Assembly: GCA_028686135.1 (NCBI GenBank)
Contig: JAQUCP010000020.1
Span: forward strand, 1 to 38,701
Length of the DNA: 38,701 nt
Reading direction: 5' to 3'
Source of the DNA: UBA12481 sp012523435
GTDB taxonomy: Bacteria; Bacteroidota; Bacteroidia; Bacteroidales; UBA12481
The position numbers and the translations under genes are program-made. Below the pieces are notes generated by a model, which saw nothing but the letters and a program-made list of their open reading frames with translations, was not told the DNA's origin and did no database searches. Positions 6,492 to 15,338 of the stretch are shown in pieces (position 1 is the first letter of the stretch; the number at the start of each line of letters is the position of its first letter).

Positions 6492-8127
6492 ACCTTTCAA
6501 ATACCTTCTTCCCACTGATCCATGTCTCAAGCACCTGGATCTTAGGAACCTGTAAGGCATCGGTCGCCATTAAATCCTTTTCCAGCACAACAAAATCGGC
6601 CATCTTGCCAGGTTCCAGGCTGCCTCGTTCGTTCTCCTCAAAGCAAGAACGGGCTGCCCAGATGGTCATGGCCCGCAGAGCCTGCTCCCGCGTTAGGGCA
6701 TTTTCCATCTGCCAGCCGCCTTCGGGGTATCCACTTTGGTCCATTCGGGCAAAAGCGGCATAGAAGCCGAAAATGGGATTGATATGCTCAATCGGGAAGT
6801 CGCTGCCATTAGGGATCCAGCCGTTCTGCTCCATGAGCTGCCGATAGGCATACGCTCCTTTGATTCGCTCCGGTCCTACACGGTCGGCAGCCCAGTACAT
6901 ATCAGACGTAGCATGGGTGGTCTGTATTGATGGGATAATGCTGAATTGGCCAAAGAGGTCGAAATCATCGGGATGAACAATCTGGGCATGTTCAATCCGC
7001 CACCGACGGTCGTTCTTACCACCAAGAATTTCTTTGTAGATATTGAGCATCAGTCGATTAGCTCCATCTCCAATGCAGTGCGTCTCCACTTGATAGCCAG
7101 CCTCGTAACTCTTCCGGCAGATGTCAGTAAGATACTCGGTGCTGCTTACCTGCAATCCACTCTTACCGGGAGCATCGCTGTAAGGCTCGAGCATCAGCGC
7201 CCCGCGCGATCCCAAAGCTCCATCGGCAAAGAGCTTGACGGAGCGCACATTCAGGTGGTCGGTTTTGTATAGGCCCCGATTGATGAAGTTTTCAAAATTT
7301 TCCTGGGTGGGGGTGAGCATCGCGTAGATGCGCATCTTAAGATCACCTGTCTGATGGAGGCTATCCATGAGCATCACCGTCTCATAATCCAGACCAGCAT
7401 CGGCTACGGAGGTGAGACCAACGGCAAAACAATCCTCCTGAGCTTCTAGCAACACACGGGTCACTTCGTTTTCCTCCATCTCGGGTATATGCCTCGAAAC
7501 CAAGTCCATGGCATTGTCAACCAATACCCCGGTGATTCGTCCGTTGTCCCGGATGATTTCTCCTCCGATGACAGTGGTTTGGTCATTGATACTGGCAATT
7601 TCCAATGCTGCAGAATTGACTACCGCGGCATGACCGTCGATGCGGATAAGGTACACAGGCTTATCGGGGAAAAGGCGATCTAAAAGGTCACGTTTGGGGA
7701 ATTGTTGTCCGGGCCAATCGTTTTGATCCCACCCCCGACCAAGCACCCAGTCGGATGGGAACTCCTCCTGATGCTTTACCAGGCGCTCCCCGACCTCCTC
7801 AAAGCTGCCTGTTCCCACCAGGTCAGCCCGGCGCAAATTTGCGGCGTAACCGTTGAAATGACAATGGGCATCGTAAAAACCCGGATAAACCGGCTTACCG
7901 CCCATGTCAACCACCTCCTCCGAACGATAGTTTTTTGTTATGGCTTCATCTGTGCCGGTTGCCAGAATGATCCCATCGCGAATGGCCATGCTGCTGACTG
8001 TTTCGAAAGAATCGTTAACGGTGTAAATCAATGCGTTATGAATTATCAGGTCTGCCTGCTGGGTCTGCCTGCAGGAGGTCAGTGCCCCGGTTGCCGCTAT
8101 AAGGGTCATAATCAGGATTTTTTTCAT
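6481..8127 (-). CDS. YtcJ-like amidohydrolase lipoprotein, C-terminus altered by an IS
   Basis: The ATG at 8127 gives 548 residues and a lipoprotein signal (MKKILIMTLIAATGALTSC), so the enzyme should be lipid-anchored in the periplasm. It belongs to the amidohydrolase 3 / YtcJ group. An N-terminal strand region is followed by the metal-binding DAHCHF motif, GRGWDQNDWPG, then a THCIGDGA histidine block, HAQIV, NGSDFPIEHINP and the C-terminal ADFVVLEKDL barrel-return segment. The substrate is unknown; relatives hydrolyse formamide or cyclic amide compounds. The protein now ends KKVFERCKH. The last three residues and the TAG stop come from the IS66 end. Removing the IS restores a TAG directly after KKVFER, which is the normal ending for this family, so the enzyme is probably still functional. 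Confidence 0.85.
   Translation of the reverse strand: MKKILIMTLIAATGALTSCRQTQQADLIIHNALIYTVNDSFETVSSMAIRDGIILATGTDEAITKNYRSEEVVDMGGKPVYPGFYDAHCHFNGYAANLRRADLVGTGSFEEVGERLVKHQEEFPSDWVLGRGWDQNDWPGQQFPKRDLLDRLFPDKPVYLIRIDGHAAVVNSAALEIASINDQTTVIGGEIIRDNGRITGVLVDNAMDLVSRHIPEMEENEVTRVLLEAQEDCFAVGLTSVADAGLDYETVMLMDSLHQTGDLKMRIYAMLTPTQENFENFINRGLYKTDHLNVRSVKLFADGALGSRGALMLEPYSDAPGKSGLQVSSTEYLTDICRKSYEAGYQVETHCIGDGANRLMLNIYKEILGGKNDRRWRIEHAQIVHPDDFDLFGQFSIIPSIQTTHATSDMYWAADRVGPERIKGAYAYRQLMEQNGWIPNGSDFPIEHINPIFGFYAAFARMDQSGYPEGGWQMENALTREQALRAMTIWAARSCFEENERGSLEPGKMADFVVLEKDLMATDALQVPKIQVLETWISGKKVFERCKH
6492..6499 (-). repeat. 8-bp target site duplication, left half
   Basis: ACCTTTCA on the plus strand is the reverse complement of TGAAAGGT at 986-993, directly outside the IS66 left end at 6491. 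It lies within the coding sequence of the amidohydrolase, covering the end of the FER codons. Confidence 0.8.
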
Positions 8128-8321
8128 CGGGAAAATTGTTTGTTTCTCTTCATACAAATATAGGAAAATCAATAGCATACCGTGAACGGCGGAGGTGATC
8201 CATCCTGGGGTTCTTCACAATTAGATGATCGTAATAGAGTACATTCTGCTTTTTAGCATTGTTTGAAAATTAGAACGTCGTTACTATGCTTCGCTAAACG
8301 GAATGCTGGTTCGAAACAACG

Positions 8322-8988
8322 ATGAAAAGGTACAAAGGGAAATACAGGATAGAATCAACCCGATTAAGAGGTTGGGATTATGGCAGCAATGGAATGTATT
8401 TTATCACCATTTGCACATACAACCGGGAACATTATTTCGGTGAAATCATCACACCAACAATGCAATTGTCGGAGATAGGAAAAATTGCGCAAAATTATTG
8501 GAATCAAATCCCAAAACATTTCCCATTTGTCCAATTGAATGAATTTGTGGTAATGCCAAACCATGTACATGGGATTATTATCATCAATAAAAATGATGAC
8601 GAACGAAACAACGATAAACGGAACAACTCCGCCCTCATCACAACCATCCCAAACGACTCTATCAATCTGCACCGGACAATGAATGCATCACAACAATGGT
8701 ATCCCAAAACCGTGGGGGTAATTGTAAACCAATATAAACGCATGGTAACCATAACCGCACGGCAAATTCATGCCNNNNNNNNNNNNNNNNNNNNNNNNNN
8801 NNNNNNNNNNNNNNNNNNNNNNNNNNNNNNNNNNNNNNNNNNNNNNNNNNNNNNNNNNNNNNNNNNNNNNNNNNGCGCGGTTTTACGACCATATAATCCG
8901 TGATGCCCCATCGTACCATCGCATAAAACATTATATTGTCAATAATCCAAAAAATTGGACAAATGATGGATTTAATAAAAATGGTTGA
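8322..8988 (+). CDS. REP-associated tyrosine transposase (RAYT, IS200-like), broken by an assembly gap
   Basis: The N-terminal part starts MKRYKGKYRIESTRLRGWDY. It carries GMYFITICTYNREHYFGEI and the HUH motif in VVMPNHVHGIII, the family signature of single-domain Y1 transposases. After 100 Ns (8775-8874) the family C-terminus resumes as ARFYDHIIRDAPSYHRIKHY and then NPKNW. The two halves are not in the same frame across the Ns, but the N-run is a placeholder, so this says nothing about the gene itself. Between the HUH motif and the gap there is an odd Asn/Asp-rich insert (DDERNNDKRNN). RAYTs are thought to mobilise or maintain REP hairpins; I do not see a clear REP pair beside it. No IS ends are visible. 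Confidence 0.8.
8775..8874. other. assembly gap of 100 Ns
   Basis: Exactly 100 undetermined bases, a common scaffold placeholder for unknown length, fall inside the RAYT coding sequence. Part of the region between the tyrosine helix and the C-terminal motif is missing. Confidence 0.99.
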
Positions 8989-9113
8989 TTTTCGGACCAT
9001 GACAACCCCGCCCCCATCCCCATTTTTCATCATCCACCGATATTCACTATTTGCACCCACAACATATTTGACGGTTTTTTCCGTTATTCCACAAAATCGG
9101 GTAACATTGCCAC

Positions 9114-10580
9114 ATGAAAGCATTGGTCAGATTTCTTACAGCCTGCACCCTCGCTGTCGCACTCTTCTCCTGCGATAATGGCGGATTCATTGACCGTCCA
9201 GATGCGCTGCTCGAATTCTCAACTGATACCGTGCTGTTCGATACCGTCTTTACTACCATCGGATCCACTACCCAAAATTTCAAGATCTATAATCCACATG
9301 CCCAAACAATTAAAATTGAGCGCATTACATTGTCGGGCCACCCTAATTCACCCTATCGACTGAATATCAACGGGAGAAAGGAAAACCGCCAGGAGAATGT
9401 AGAAATCCTGCCTCACGATAGCCTCTTTGTCTTCGTGGAAGTAACCCTCAACCCAAACGGCCAGGATAGCCCTCTCGTAGTGGAGGATTCAGTGATGTTT
9501 TTGACTAATGGTAACGATCAGGCAGTTAAGTTGATTGCATTCGGACAGGATGTGCATCTGATCAACGGAGAATACCTGTCAACCCAAACCTGGAGCAACG
9601 AAAAACCCTACCTGGTGTACAATTCTATGGCGATCGATACTGCACAGGTGCTTACCATAAACCCCGGAGTTCGGATCCATTTTCACCGCGGATCCAGCCT
9701 TCTTGTCTTCGGAACCCTTCAAGTCAACGGTACCGTCGAGGAGCCCGTGACCTTCCAGGGCGACCGGCTGGAAAAGATGTATGAGGATCTTCCAGGACAG
9801 TGGGGGAGCTGGGTGGAGTATGATAATGGATCAGCCTATATCCTCGGTGGTATCCATATCACCCCGCCAAGCCGCGATAACGTGATCAACCATGCCATCA
9901 TCAAAAATGCCATTAAAGGGATTCAGGTGGATACCCTGAGCAACACGGAAAGGCCGATGCTGACCATCACCAACTCCCGCATCGAAAATATGACGGTGGC
10001 CGGTATCTATGCCCAGAGTACTACAATAGTGGCAGCTAACTGCTTGATAGCCAATTGCGGATCCTGGTGCGCGGCTTTGACACTGGGCGGCTCCTACGAG
10101 TTCTACCACTGTACCTTATCAAATAACTATGGGAGCTGGTACTCCTCCAGCGCCCGGGGTGAACCGACTCTGTTGCTGAATAACTTCTTTGTGTACAATG
10201 GCACTGCCTATGTGTATCATCTCTATAACGCCCTGTTTGCTAATTGCATCATCACCGGCAGCCGACCAATCGAAATCGGACTGGTCAATACTATCGATAA
10301 AGTTCCGGTGCCCGGACAGTTCAATTACGCGTTCGACCATTGCCTGGTGAAGGTCGATACCATGAAAACAGACGATCCGGAACGCTGGATCCAGATCGTG
10401 AAAAACCATGATCCACGTTTCGTTTCAGTTTTTAATCGTGATTATCAGTTAGATACGCTTTCTCCGGCGAAAGACCGGGGCAAGCCGGAATATGCCCAGC
10501 TCTTCCCGCTCGACCTGAATGGCAGCAGCCGACTGGCCGATACCAAGCCGGATATCGGTGCCTACGAACGTGAGGAGTAG
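9114..10580 (+). CDS. lipoprotein with right-handed beta-helix
   Basis: This protein has 488 residues. It starts with a lipoprotein signal ending LFSC at residue 20. An N-terminal Ig-like segment (FDTVFTTIGSTTQNFKIYNP) is typical of choice-of-anchor domains in Bacteroidota. From about 190 onward short repeated strands follow (VRIHFHRGSSLLVFGTLQVN, then HAIIKNAIKGIQV, LTITNSRIENM, ANCLIANCG), which is the pattern of a right-handed parallel beta-helix. The C-terminal phrase PDIGAYE is common in such proteins. It is likely exported and attached to the outer membrane. No catalytic residues for polysaccharide cleavage can be named. The next gene starts 42 nt downstream on the same strand, so the two may share a transcript. 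Confidence 0.8.
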   Translation: MKALVRFLTACTLAVALFSCDNGGFIDRPDALLEFSTDTVLFDTVFTTIGSTTQNFKIYNPHAQTIKIERITLSGHPNSPYRLNINGRKENRQENVEILPHDSLFVFVEVTLNPNGQDSPLVVEDSVMFLTNGNDQAVKLIAFGQDVHLINGEYLSTQTWSNEKPYLVYNSMAIDTAQVLTINPGVRIHFHRGSSLLVFGTLQVNGTVEEPVTFQGDRLEKMYEDLPGQWGSWVEYDNGSAYILGGIHITPPSRDNVINHAIIKNAIKGIQVDTLSNTERPMLTITNSRIENMTVAGIYAQSTTIVAANCLIANCGSWCAALTLGGSYEFYHCTLSNNYGSWYSSSARGEPTLLLNNFFVYNGTAYVYHLYNALFANCIITGSRPIEIGLVNTIDKVPVPGQFNYAFDHCLVKVDTMKTDDPERWIQIVKNHDPRFVSVFNRDYQLDTLSPAKDRGKPEYAQLFPLDLNGSSRLADTKPDIGAYEREE

Positions 10581-10622
10581 AAGACAACGCGTTGCTTAAT
10601 GATTCCAACTTTTTCTTTCCAG

Positions 10623-11681
10623 ATGAAAATAGTAGCCCTCTTTTCCTTGCTCCTTCTCCTGTTTGCATCAACCTGCGACCGCCAGGTGGCACCGGGTGAT
10701 TCGGATCCCAACCCATTCTACCGAGTGATGTTTTATAACGTCGAGAACCTTTTTGATGTGGTGGATGATCCTCAAACGAACGATCAGGAGTTTCTGCCGG
10801 AATCCTCAAAGTCGTGGACCAAAAAACGCTATGAGAACAAACTGGATAAAATCGCCCGGGTCATTCGTGATCTGGGAGGAGATACCTTACCTGCAGTCAT
10901 TGGCCTCTGCGAAATCGAAAATCGGTTTACGCTGGACGATCTGACCCGCCGCTCACCCCTGAAAAGTGCTGGCTACCAGATTGTTCATCAGGAATCGCCC
11001 GACCAGCGTGGAATTGATGTTGGACTGCTCTATCGATCGGGATACTTTAAACTGCTCAACCATCGGTTTATCCGGGTGACTTTTCCCGATGAACCCCATA
11101 TCGTCACCCGTGATATTCTTTACGCCAGCGGAATCCTTGGCAAGATCGATACCCTTCACCTGTTTGTCTCACATTGGCCATCCCGATCGGGTGGGGAAGT
11201 GCCATCCCGGCCACGGCGAATTCAGGTTGGTGAATTGATCCGTCATGCCGTTGACTCGGTTAAGGCACGCTCTCCCGAAGCCCGGATCATCATTATGGGT
11301 GATTTCAATGACGAACCCCACGATCTTAGCGTGCAGAAAGGGCTCGGTGCGGTTGGATCTGCAGAAACCCTGGATCCCCATGGGCTGTATGACCTGACCG
11401 GAATTCTGAAAAATGGTAAGCCCGGTGGTACCTATAAATATCTGGGCACCTGGAACCTCCTCGACCATTTCGTGGTATCGGGAATCATGCTTGATACCAC
11501 TGCTTTGCTCTATACCAAGCCAACCGATATGCGCGTCTTTTCGCCGGAATATCTGCTCGAACGGGATGAGAAATACCTTGGGGTTAAACCAGCTCGCACG
11601 TATGGCGGACCCGTTTACTGGGGAGGATACAGTGACCACCTACCCATCTATCTGAATATCCGTTATCGTCGGGAAAAGTAG
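10623..11681 (+). CDS. endonuclease/exonuclease/phosphatase (EEP) family lipoprotein
   Basis: I use the ATG at 10623, which gives 352 residues and a signal ending in ASTC, a possible lipobox; a start at 10599 would only lengthen it. The EEP fold is shown by MFYNVENLFD near the N-terminus, the metal-binding ICEIEN-like block GLCEIENR, HLFVSHWPSRSGG, the catalytic-site GDFNDEP and the C-terminal SDHLPIY. The family includes DNases, phosphodiesterases and lipid phosphatases; the substrate is not evident. Bacteroidota relatives are usually secreted. It lies 42 nt behind the beta-helix lipoprotein and converges with the flavin reductase-like gene, leaving one base between the stop codons. Confidence 0.85.
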   Translation: MKIVALFSLLLLLFASTCDRQVAPGDSDPNPFYRVMFYNVENLFDVVDDPQTNDQEFLPESSKSWTKKRYENKLDKIARVIRDLGGDTLPAVIGLCEIENRFTLDDLTRRSPLKSAGYQIVHQESPDQRGIDVGLLYRSGYFKLLNHRFIRVTFPDEPHIVTRDILYASGILGKIDTLHLFVSHWPSRSGGEVPSRPRRIQVGELIRHAVDSVKARSPEARIIIMGDFNDEPHDLSVQKGLGAVGSAETLDPHGLYDLTGILKNGKPGGTYKYLGTWNLLDHFVVSGIMLDTTALLYTKPTDMRVFSPEYLLERDEKYLGVKPARTYGGPVYWGGYSDHLPIYLNIRYRREK

Positions 11682-11682
11682 A

Positions 11683-12264
11683 TTAGTCGCGCTTCTTGCG
11701 CACGCTATAGCCGGACGCCCCAATCCGCTTGCCCATCACGCAGTAATTGCCGTGAACATAAGCTATCAAGCTTGAATCCAGTAGGTTAAGCTTTCCACTG
11801 ACGGGATGAATCAGCTTCTCATTAACCTGAATATTCGTCACTTCTGCCAGGAACATGTGGTGAGTGCCCAGCTCCCGAACCTCGGTGACACGGCACTCGA
11901 TATTTACCGGCGATTCCATGACGATGGGTGCTTTGATGGTTTTTGACGGACCGGGAGTGAGATTCATCTCTCTGAACTTGTTGTAGTCGCGCCCCGATCG
12001 GACCCCGCACCAGTCAACCTTGCGGGTCAGCTCGATCGTGGTGAGGTTGATCACAAATTCACCAGTGCGCTGAATGATCCCAAAAGAGTGACGTTCAGGT
12101 CTTACCGAGATATAGACCATCGGTGGGTCGGTGCACACTGTGCCAGTCCAGCCGATGGTAATCAGGTTGTACTCCTCTTCCGTCTCCCCGCAGCTTACCA
12201 ACACAGCCGGTACCGGATAAACCATGTTACCAGGCTTAAAATCAATCTTTTCCAATATTTTCAT
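11683..12264 (-). CDS. flavin reductase-like protein (FMN-binding split barrel)
   Basis: This protein has 193 residues. It shows the flavin-reductase fold of the split-barrel type: YPVPAVLVSCG near the N-terminus, NLITIGWTGTVCTDPPMVYI, SVRPERHSF, EFVINLTT, and the C-terminal part with GTHHMFLAEV. Members bind FMN and reduce it with NAD(P)H or act as FMN-dependent oxidoreductases. It is cytoplasmic. Its ATG lies inside the end of the upstream cca gene (23-nt overlap), which suggests translational coupling, although no functional link between the two is known to me. Confidence 0.8.
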   Translation of the reverse strand: MKILEKIDFKPGNMVYPVPAVLVSCGETEEEYNLITIGWTGTVCTDPPMVYISVRPERHSFGIIQRTGEFVINLTTIELTRKVDWCGVRSGRDYNKFREMNLTPGPSKTIKAPIVMESPVNIECRVTEVRELGTHHMFLAEVTNIQVNEKLIHPVSGKLNLLDSSLIAYVHGNYCVMGKRIGASGYSVRKKRD

Positions 12265-13717
12265 TTCTATTAAAGGGTACTTCGGTTCCGGGTTGCGGCA
12301 CCAGTCCGAGCTCCTGACCGGTTTTCAGCATCAGTTGCCAGGCCTCTTCGCGGTTATTTTGTATCACGCCATCGAGAATGCTGTCTTTGATGACACTTTT
12401 GATGGTTCCAACCGGGCGGGAGGGTGGGATATTAAAAACGGCCATGATCTCTTCTCCTGAAACCGGTGGTTGCCAGTTTCTTACCCGATCTTTTTCTTCG
12501 ATTTCCTTCAGTTTTTCGCGTACCAGGGCGAAATTTTGCAGGTAGCGCACCACTTTTTCGCGGATACCGGAGGTGATATCGGCTTCGCAGAGTGTCATCA
12601 GGTCTTCGATATCATCGCCTGCTTCGAACAGCAGTCTTCTAACGGCCGAGTCGGTAACCGTATCTTCGGCCAGGACCACCGGTCTCATGTGGAGATTGAC
12701 GATTTTCTGGACATACTTCATCTTTTCGTTGAGGGGCAGCTTGAGGCGCCGGAAGATTTGCGGAACCATCTTGGTGCCGATGAAATTGTGCCCGTGGAAG
12801 GTCCAGCCGTTTTCCGGGTCGAACCGTTTAGTCTGGGGCTTGGCGATATCGTGCAGGAGGGTGGCCCAGCGGAGCCAAAGGTTGTCCGTATTTGGGCTGA
12901 TATTGTCCAGAACTTTGATGGTGTGCAGGAAGTTGTCCTTATGTCGAATGCCATTGCGCTCTTCGATGCCTTTCAGCGCATGCAACTCCGGAAACACGAT
13001 CTCCAGCAGGCGGGTCTGGTCTAGGAGTCTGAATCCCACCGACGGTTGGCTTGAGAGGATGATTTTGTTCAGCTCTTCCGTGATTCGCTCCATAGATATA
13101 ATATGGATCCGTTCACGATTTCGCTGTATTGCCGCCAAAGTGACTGGATCGATCTTAAACTGTAGCTGACTGGCAAACCGGATGGCTCGCATCATCCGCA
13201 GAGGATCATCGGAAAAGGTGATGTCGGGATCTAATGGGGTACGGATCACGCCATCAGCTAAGTCTTTCAGTCCGCCAAACCGATCAGTCAGTTGGCCAAA
13301 GTCTTGCTCATTCAGACTGATGCATAAGGCGTTGATGGTAAAATCCCGGCGCCGGAGGTCATCTTCGAGGGTGCCACTCTCCACTGCTGGCTTGCGCGAT
13401 TGAGGATCGTATGATTCCCTGCGGGCACCGACAATCTCGACATTCAATTCTCCATACCGAAGCATGGCGGTTCCAAAAGTCTTGAATATCTGAACGTTAG
13501 AAAAGTTTCGGTATTTTGAAAGCCTCTCAGCTAGCTCTACACCGCTACCTACGACCATAAAATCGATATCTTTTGAATCACGTCCCAGCAGCAGATCACG
13601 GACAAAACCGCCTACGACGTACACATTTGAGCCAATAGCAGCAGCTTCTCTGGCAACTTTTTGGAACACCGGATGCGAAAGACAGCGTGTAATCTGATCG
13701 GAAAGAGTCTCCATCAT
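12242..13717 (-). CDS. cca: CCA tRNA nucleotidyltransferase with HD domain
   Basis: The start at 13717 (MMETLSDQ) gives 491 residues, preferred to an ATG six codons further upstream because of the family N-terminus. It shows the polymerase head VYVVGGFVRDLLLGRDSKD followed by IDFMVVG (the DxD metal site), then RRDFTINALC and DDPLRMMRAIRFA. A later HD-type block has LLHDIAKPQT and HGHNFIG. This architecture is that of the enzyme that adds or repairs the CCA end of tRNAs, and the HD domain is usual in Bacteroidota. It is cytoplasmic and essential in many bacteria. It runs on the minus strand and overlaps the flavin reductase gene at its 3' end. Confidence 0.9.
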   Translation of the reverse strand: MMETLSDQITRCLSHPVFQKVAREAAAIGSNVYVVGGFVRDLLLGRDSKDIDFMVVGSGVELAERLSKYRNFSNVQIFKTFGTAMLRYGELNVEIVGARRESYDPQSRKPAVESGTLEDDLRRRDFTINALCISLNEQDFGQLTDRFGGLKDLADGVIRTPLDPDITFSDDPLRMMRAIRFASQLQFKIDPVTLAAIQRNRERIHIISMERITEELNKIILSSQPSVGFRLLDQTRLLEIVFPELHALKGIEERNGIRHKDNFLHTIKVLDNISPNTDNLWLRWATLLHDIAKPQTKRFDPENGWTFHGHNFIGTKMVPQIFRRLKLPLNEKMKYVQKIVNLHMRPVVLAEDTVTDSAVRRLLFEAGDDIEDLMTLCEADITSGIREKVVRYLQNFALVREKLKEIEEKDRVRNWQPPVSGEEIMAVFNIPPSRPVGTIKSVIKDSILDGVIQNNREEAWQLMLKTGQELGLVPQPGTEVPFNRNENIGKD

Positions 13718-13877
13718 AGGTGACAAAATTACCAAAATAATGCTGTAAATAGCATTTGGTATGGGTGTTGAAGATATTGAACAAGTTAGATATGAAAATT
13801 TTTTATTTTTTTTTGTTTTGTGTTAAACCTTTGTTATTTTTAAGTGTTTAAGTTCTAGAAATACAAGAACAAAAAAC

Positions 13878-14243
13878 ATGGCATTAAAGCATTTAACTAA
13901 AGATACTTTTAAGCAGAAGATCTTCAATTTCGAAGAGAACACCGAGTGGAAATTTGAAGGGAACCTGCCAGTTTTAATTGATTTTTATGCTGATTGGTGT
14001 GCGCCTTGCAAGATGGTAGCACCGGTTCTCGAAGAGCTTGCAGAAGAGTACAAAGGAAAGATTGATATTTACAAGGTTGATACCGAAGATCAGAACGAGC
14101 TTGCTGCTATGTTTATGATCCAGAGTATCCCGTCGCTTCTGTTCATTCCGAAGGAAGGGCAGCCCGCGATGGCCAAGGGAGCCATGCCAAAGGATTCTTT
14201 CAAAAAAGCTTTCTCAGAGATATTGAAGGTAGAGTTAGATTAA
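13878..14243 (+). CDS. trxA: thioredoxin
   Basis: This protein has 121 residues and no signal peptide, so it is cytoplasmic. The active site WCAPCK lies in the expected place after VLIDFYADWCAPCKMVAPVL, and the cis-proline loop is IQSIPSLLF. It is slightly longer than the usual 105-110 residues because of an N-terminal extension (ALKHLTKDTFKQKIFNFEEN), common in Bacteroidota. It should keep cytoplasmic thiols reduced with thioredoxin reductase, whose gene is not in the window. It stands alone, diverges from cca, has an AT-rich 140-nt upstream region and is followed by a strong terminator. Confidence 0.9.
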   Translation: MALKHLTKDTFKQKIFNFEENTEWKFEGNLPVLIDFYADWCAPCKMVAPVLEELAEEYKGKIDIYKVDTEDQNELAAMFMIQSIPSLLFIPKEGQPAMAKGAMPKDSFKKAFSEILKVELD

Positions 14244-14277
14244 GAGATTAGTGATTTTGGTTTGTTTGGTTTGGGTT

Positions 14278-14313
14278 AAGCCGGTACGGAATTAATTTTC
14301 CGGCCGGCTTTTA
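14278..14313 (+). terminator. intrinsic terminator of trxA
   Basis: AAGCCGGTACGGAA and TTTTCCGGCCGGCTT pair with a short TTAA-type loop, followed by TTTT. It lies 35 nt behind the thioredoxin stop codon. Confidence 0.8.
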
Positions 14314-14356
14314 ACTTTTCAGGCCGATCTATACCAAAGACTCGAAGCCTCGTCTC

Positions 14357-15325
14357 CTAAATGTCGAACCCGACTGTGAAGGCTACAAACTTCTCTTTCC
14401 GGTTGTAGAACTGATTGCTGATGCAACGACCGTTGTAGTACTGAAGCCCGATGCGGAACCGGCGACTATTTCGCTCCTGCGGGAAGAGGTACCCTCCGAC
14501 AATCGATAGGTTAGGTGCGTAACTATTTAATTGATATGCACTTACGTTCACGGCGCTATACAAGCCCCCGATGTACGGGTTCTTGAAATAGTATTCCAAC
14601 TCTGCCCCCAGCTGATAGCTTAAGTAAGCCTCAAAGTGGGGCTTGTTTGCTCGCCTGCCCATGAAGTCGCCGCCTGGCATAAAGAATCCGAAATCACCAT
14701 AGACCTGAAGAATATCGAGCTGAGGATTTCGCAGGAACCAGAGAGGGCGAATAGCCATCATCATGATAAAATCATCCCTCACCGGCAGTGCGGTGGTGTT
14801 GGGATCGAAGTCGATTGGAGATTTTACCGTACCATAAGGGAATTCATCTCCGACATGCGTACAAATATGATGCTTTGAAAATTTCAGGCTGATCCACTCG
14901 GCCGGTTTGGCTGCAATGGCAAAATAGTATATCCCGTCGAGCCCGATGAGGTCGTTATTACCCCCTCGCATGAAAGTTGGGACCATGGCGCCCAGATCAA
15001 CGGAGACACCCAGGTTGGGGTTACTTTTAGGGCTGAATCTCAGCAGCGACACCCGCACCCCCGGGAAGATCACCTGCTTGCCGAGGTAGCCCGCCCCACT
15101 ATTGACCTGATCCTGGAAGTCGATGTCTCCATACTGGATATTCTGTATCGACACCTCGAACCGTCCACCAAGCGGATCGGCCAGATAGTTGGGATAGTGA
15201 TGGTTAAAACTTACCAACTGTAGGTTCCAGGTCTTAATCGGTATCGTGAAACGAGGTTTCTGGGTTTGCCCAGTAACTGCCACCAAAGGCAGAAAGACAA
15301 TCAGAAAAAGTATTGCTTTCTTCAT
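14357..15325 (-). CDS. DUF1207-like outer membrane protein
   Basis: The ATG at 15325 gives 322 residues and a signal peptide (MKKAILFLIVFLPLVAVTGQ); the frame is open further upstream, but that part overlaps the kelch gene. The body resembles DUF1207 proteins: NYLADPLGGRFEVSI near the start, a CTHVGDEFPYG block, LSIVGGYLF, and a last part RIGLQYYNGRCISNQFY that ends AFTVGFDI. The terminal alternating hydrophobic strand fits an outer-membrane barrel. The function of the family is not known to me. It starts 13 nt after the kelch-type lipoprotein gene, so the two form an operon. The DUF1207 assignment is from pattern memory and only moderately sure. Confidence 0.6.
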   Translation of the reverse strand: MKKAILFLIVFLPLVAVTGQTQKPRFTIPIKTWNLQLVSFNHHYPNYLADPLGGRFEVSIQNIQYGDIDFQDQVNSGAGYLGKQVIFPGVRVSLLRFSPKSNPNLGVSVDLGAMVPTFMRGGNNDLIGLDGIYYFAIAAKPAEWISLKFSKHHICTHVGDEFPYGTVKSPIDFDPNTTALPVRDDFIMMMAIRPLWFLRNPQLDILQVYGDFGFFMPGGDFMGRRANKPHFEAYLSYQLGAELEYYFKNPYIGGLYSAVNVSAYQLNSYAPNLSIVGGYLFPQERNSRRFRIGLQYYNGRCISNQFYNRKEKFVAFTVGFDI

Positions 15326-15338
15326 GATTTTCAATAAC

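Noticed and set aside
8322..8988. A true frameshift in the RAYT gene
   Set aside because: The frame difference across 100 Ns has no meaning, since the gap length is a placeholder.
12470..13169. Two open frames of 184 and 198 codons on the plus strand
   Set aside because: Both are antisense to cca, which has all its catalytic motifs; no independent support.
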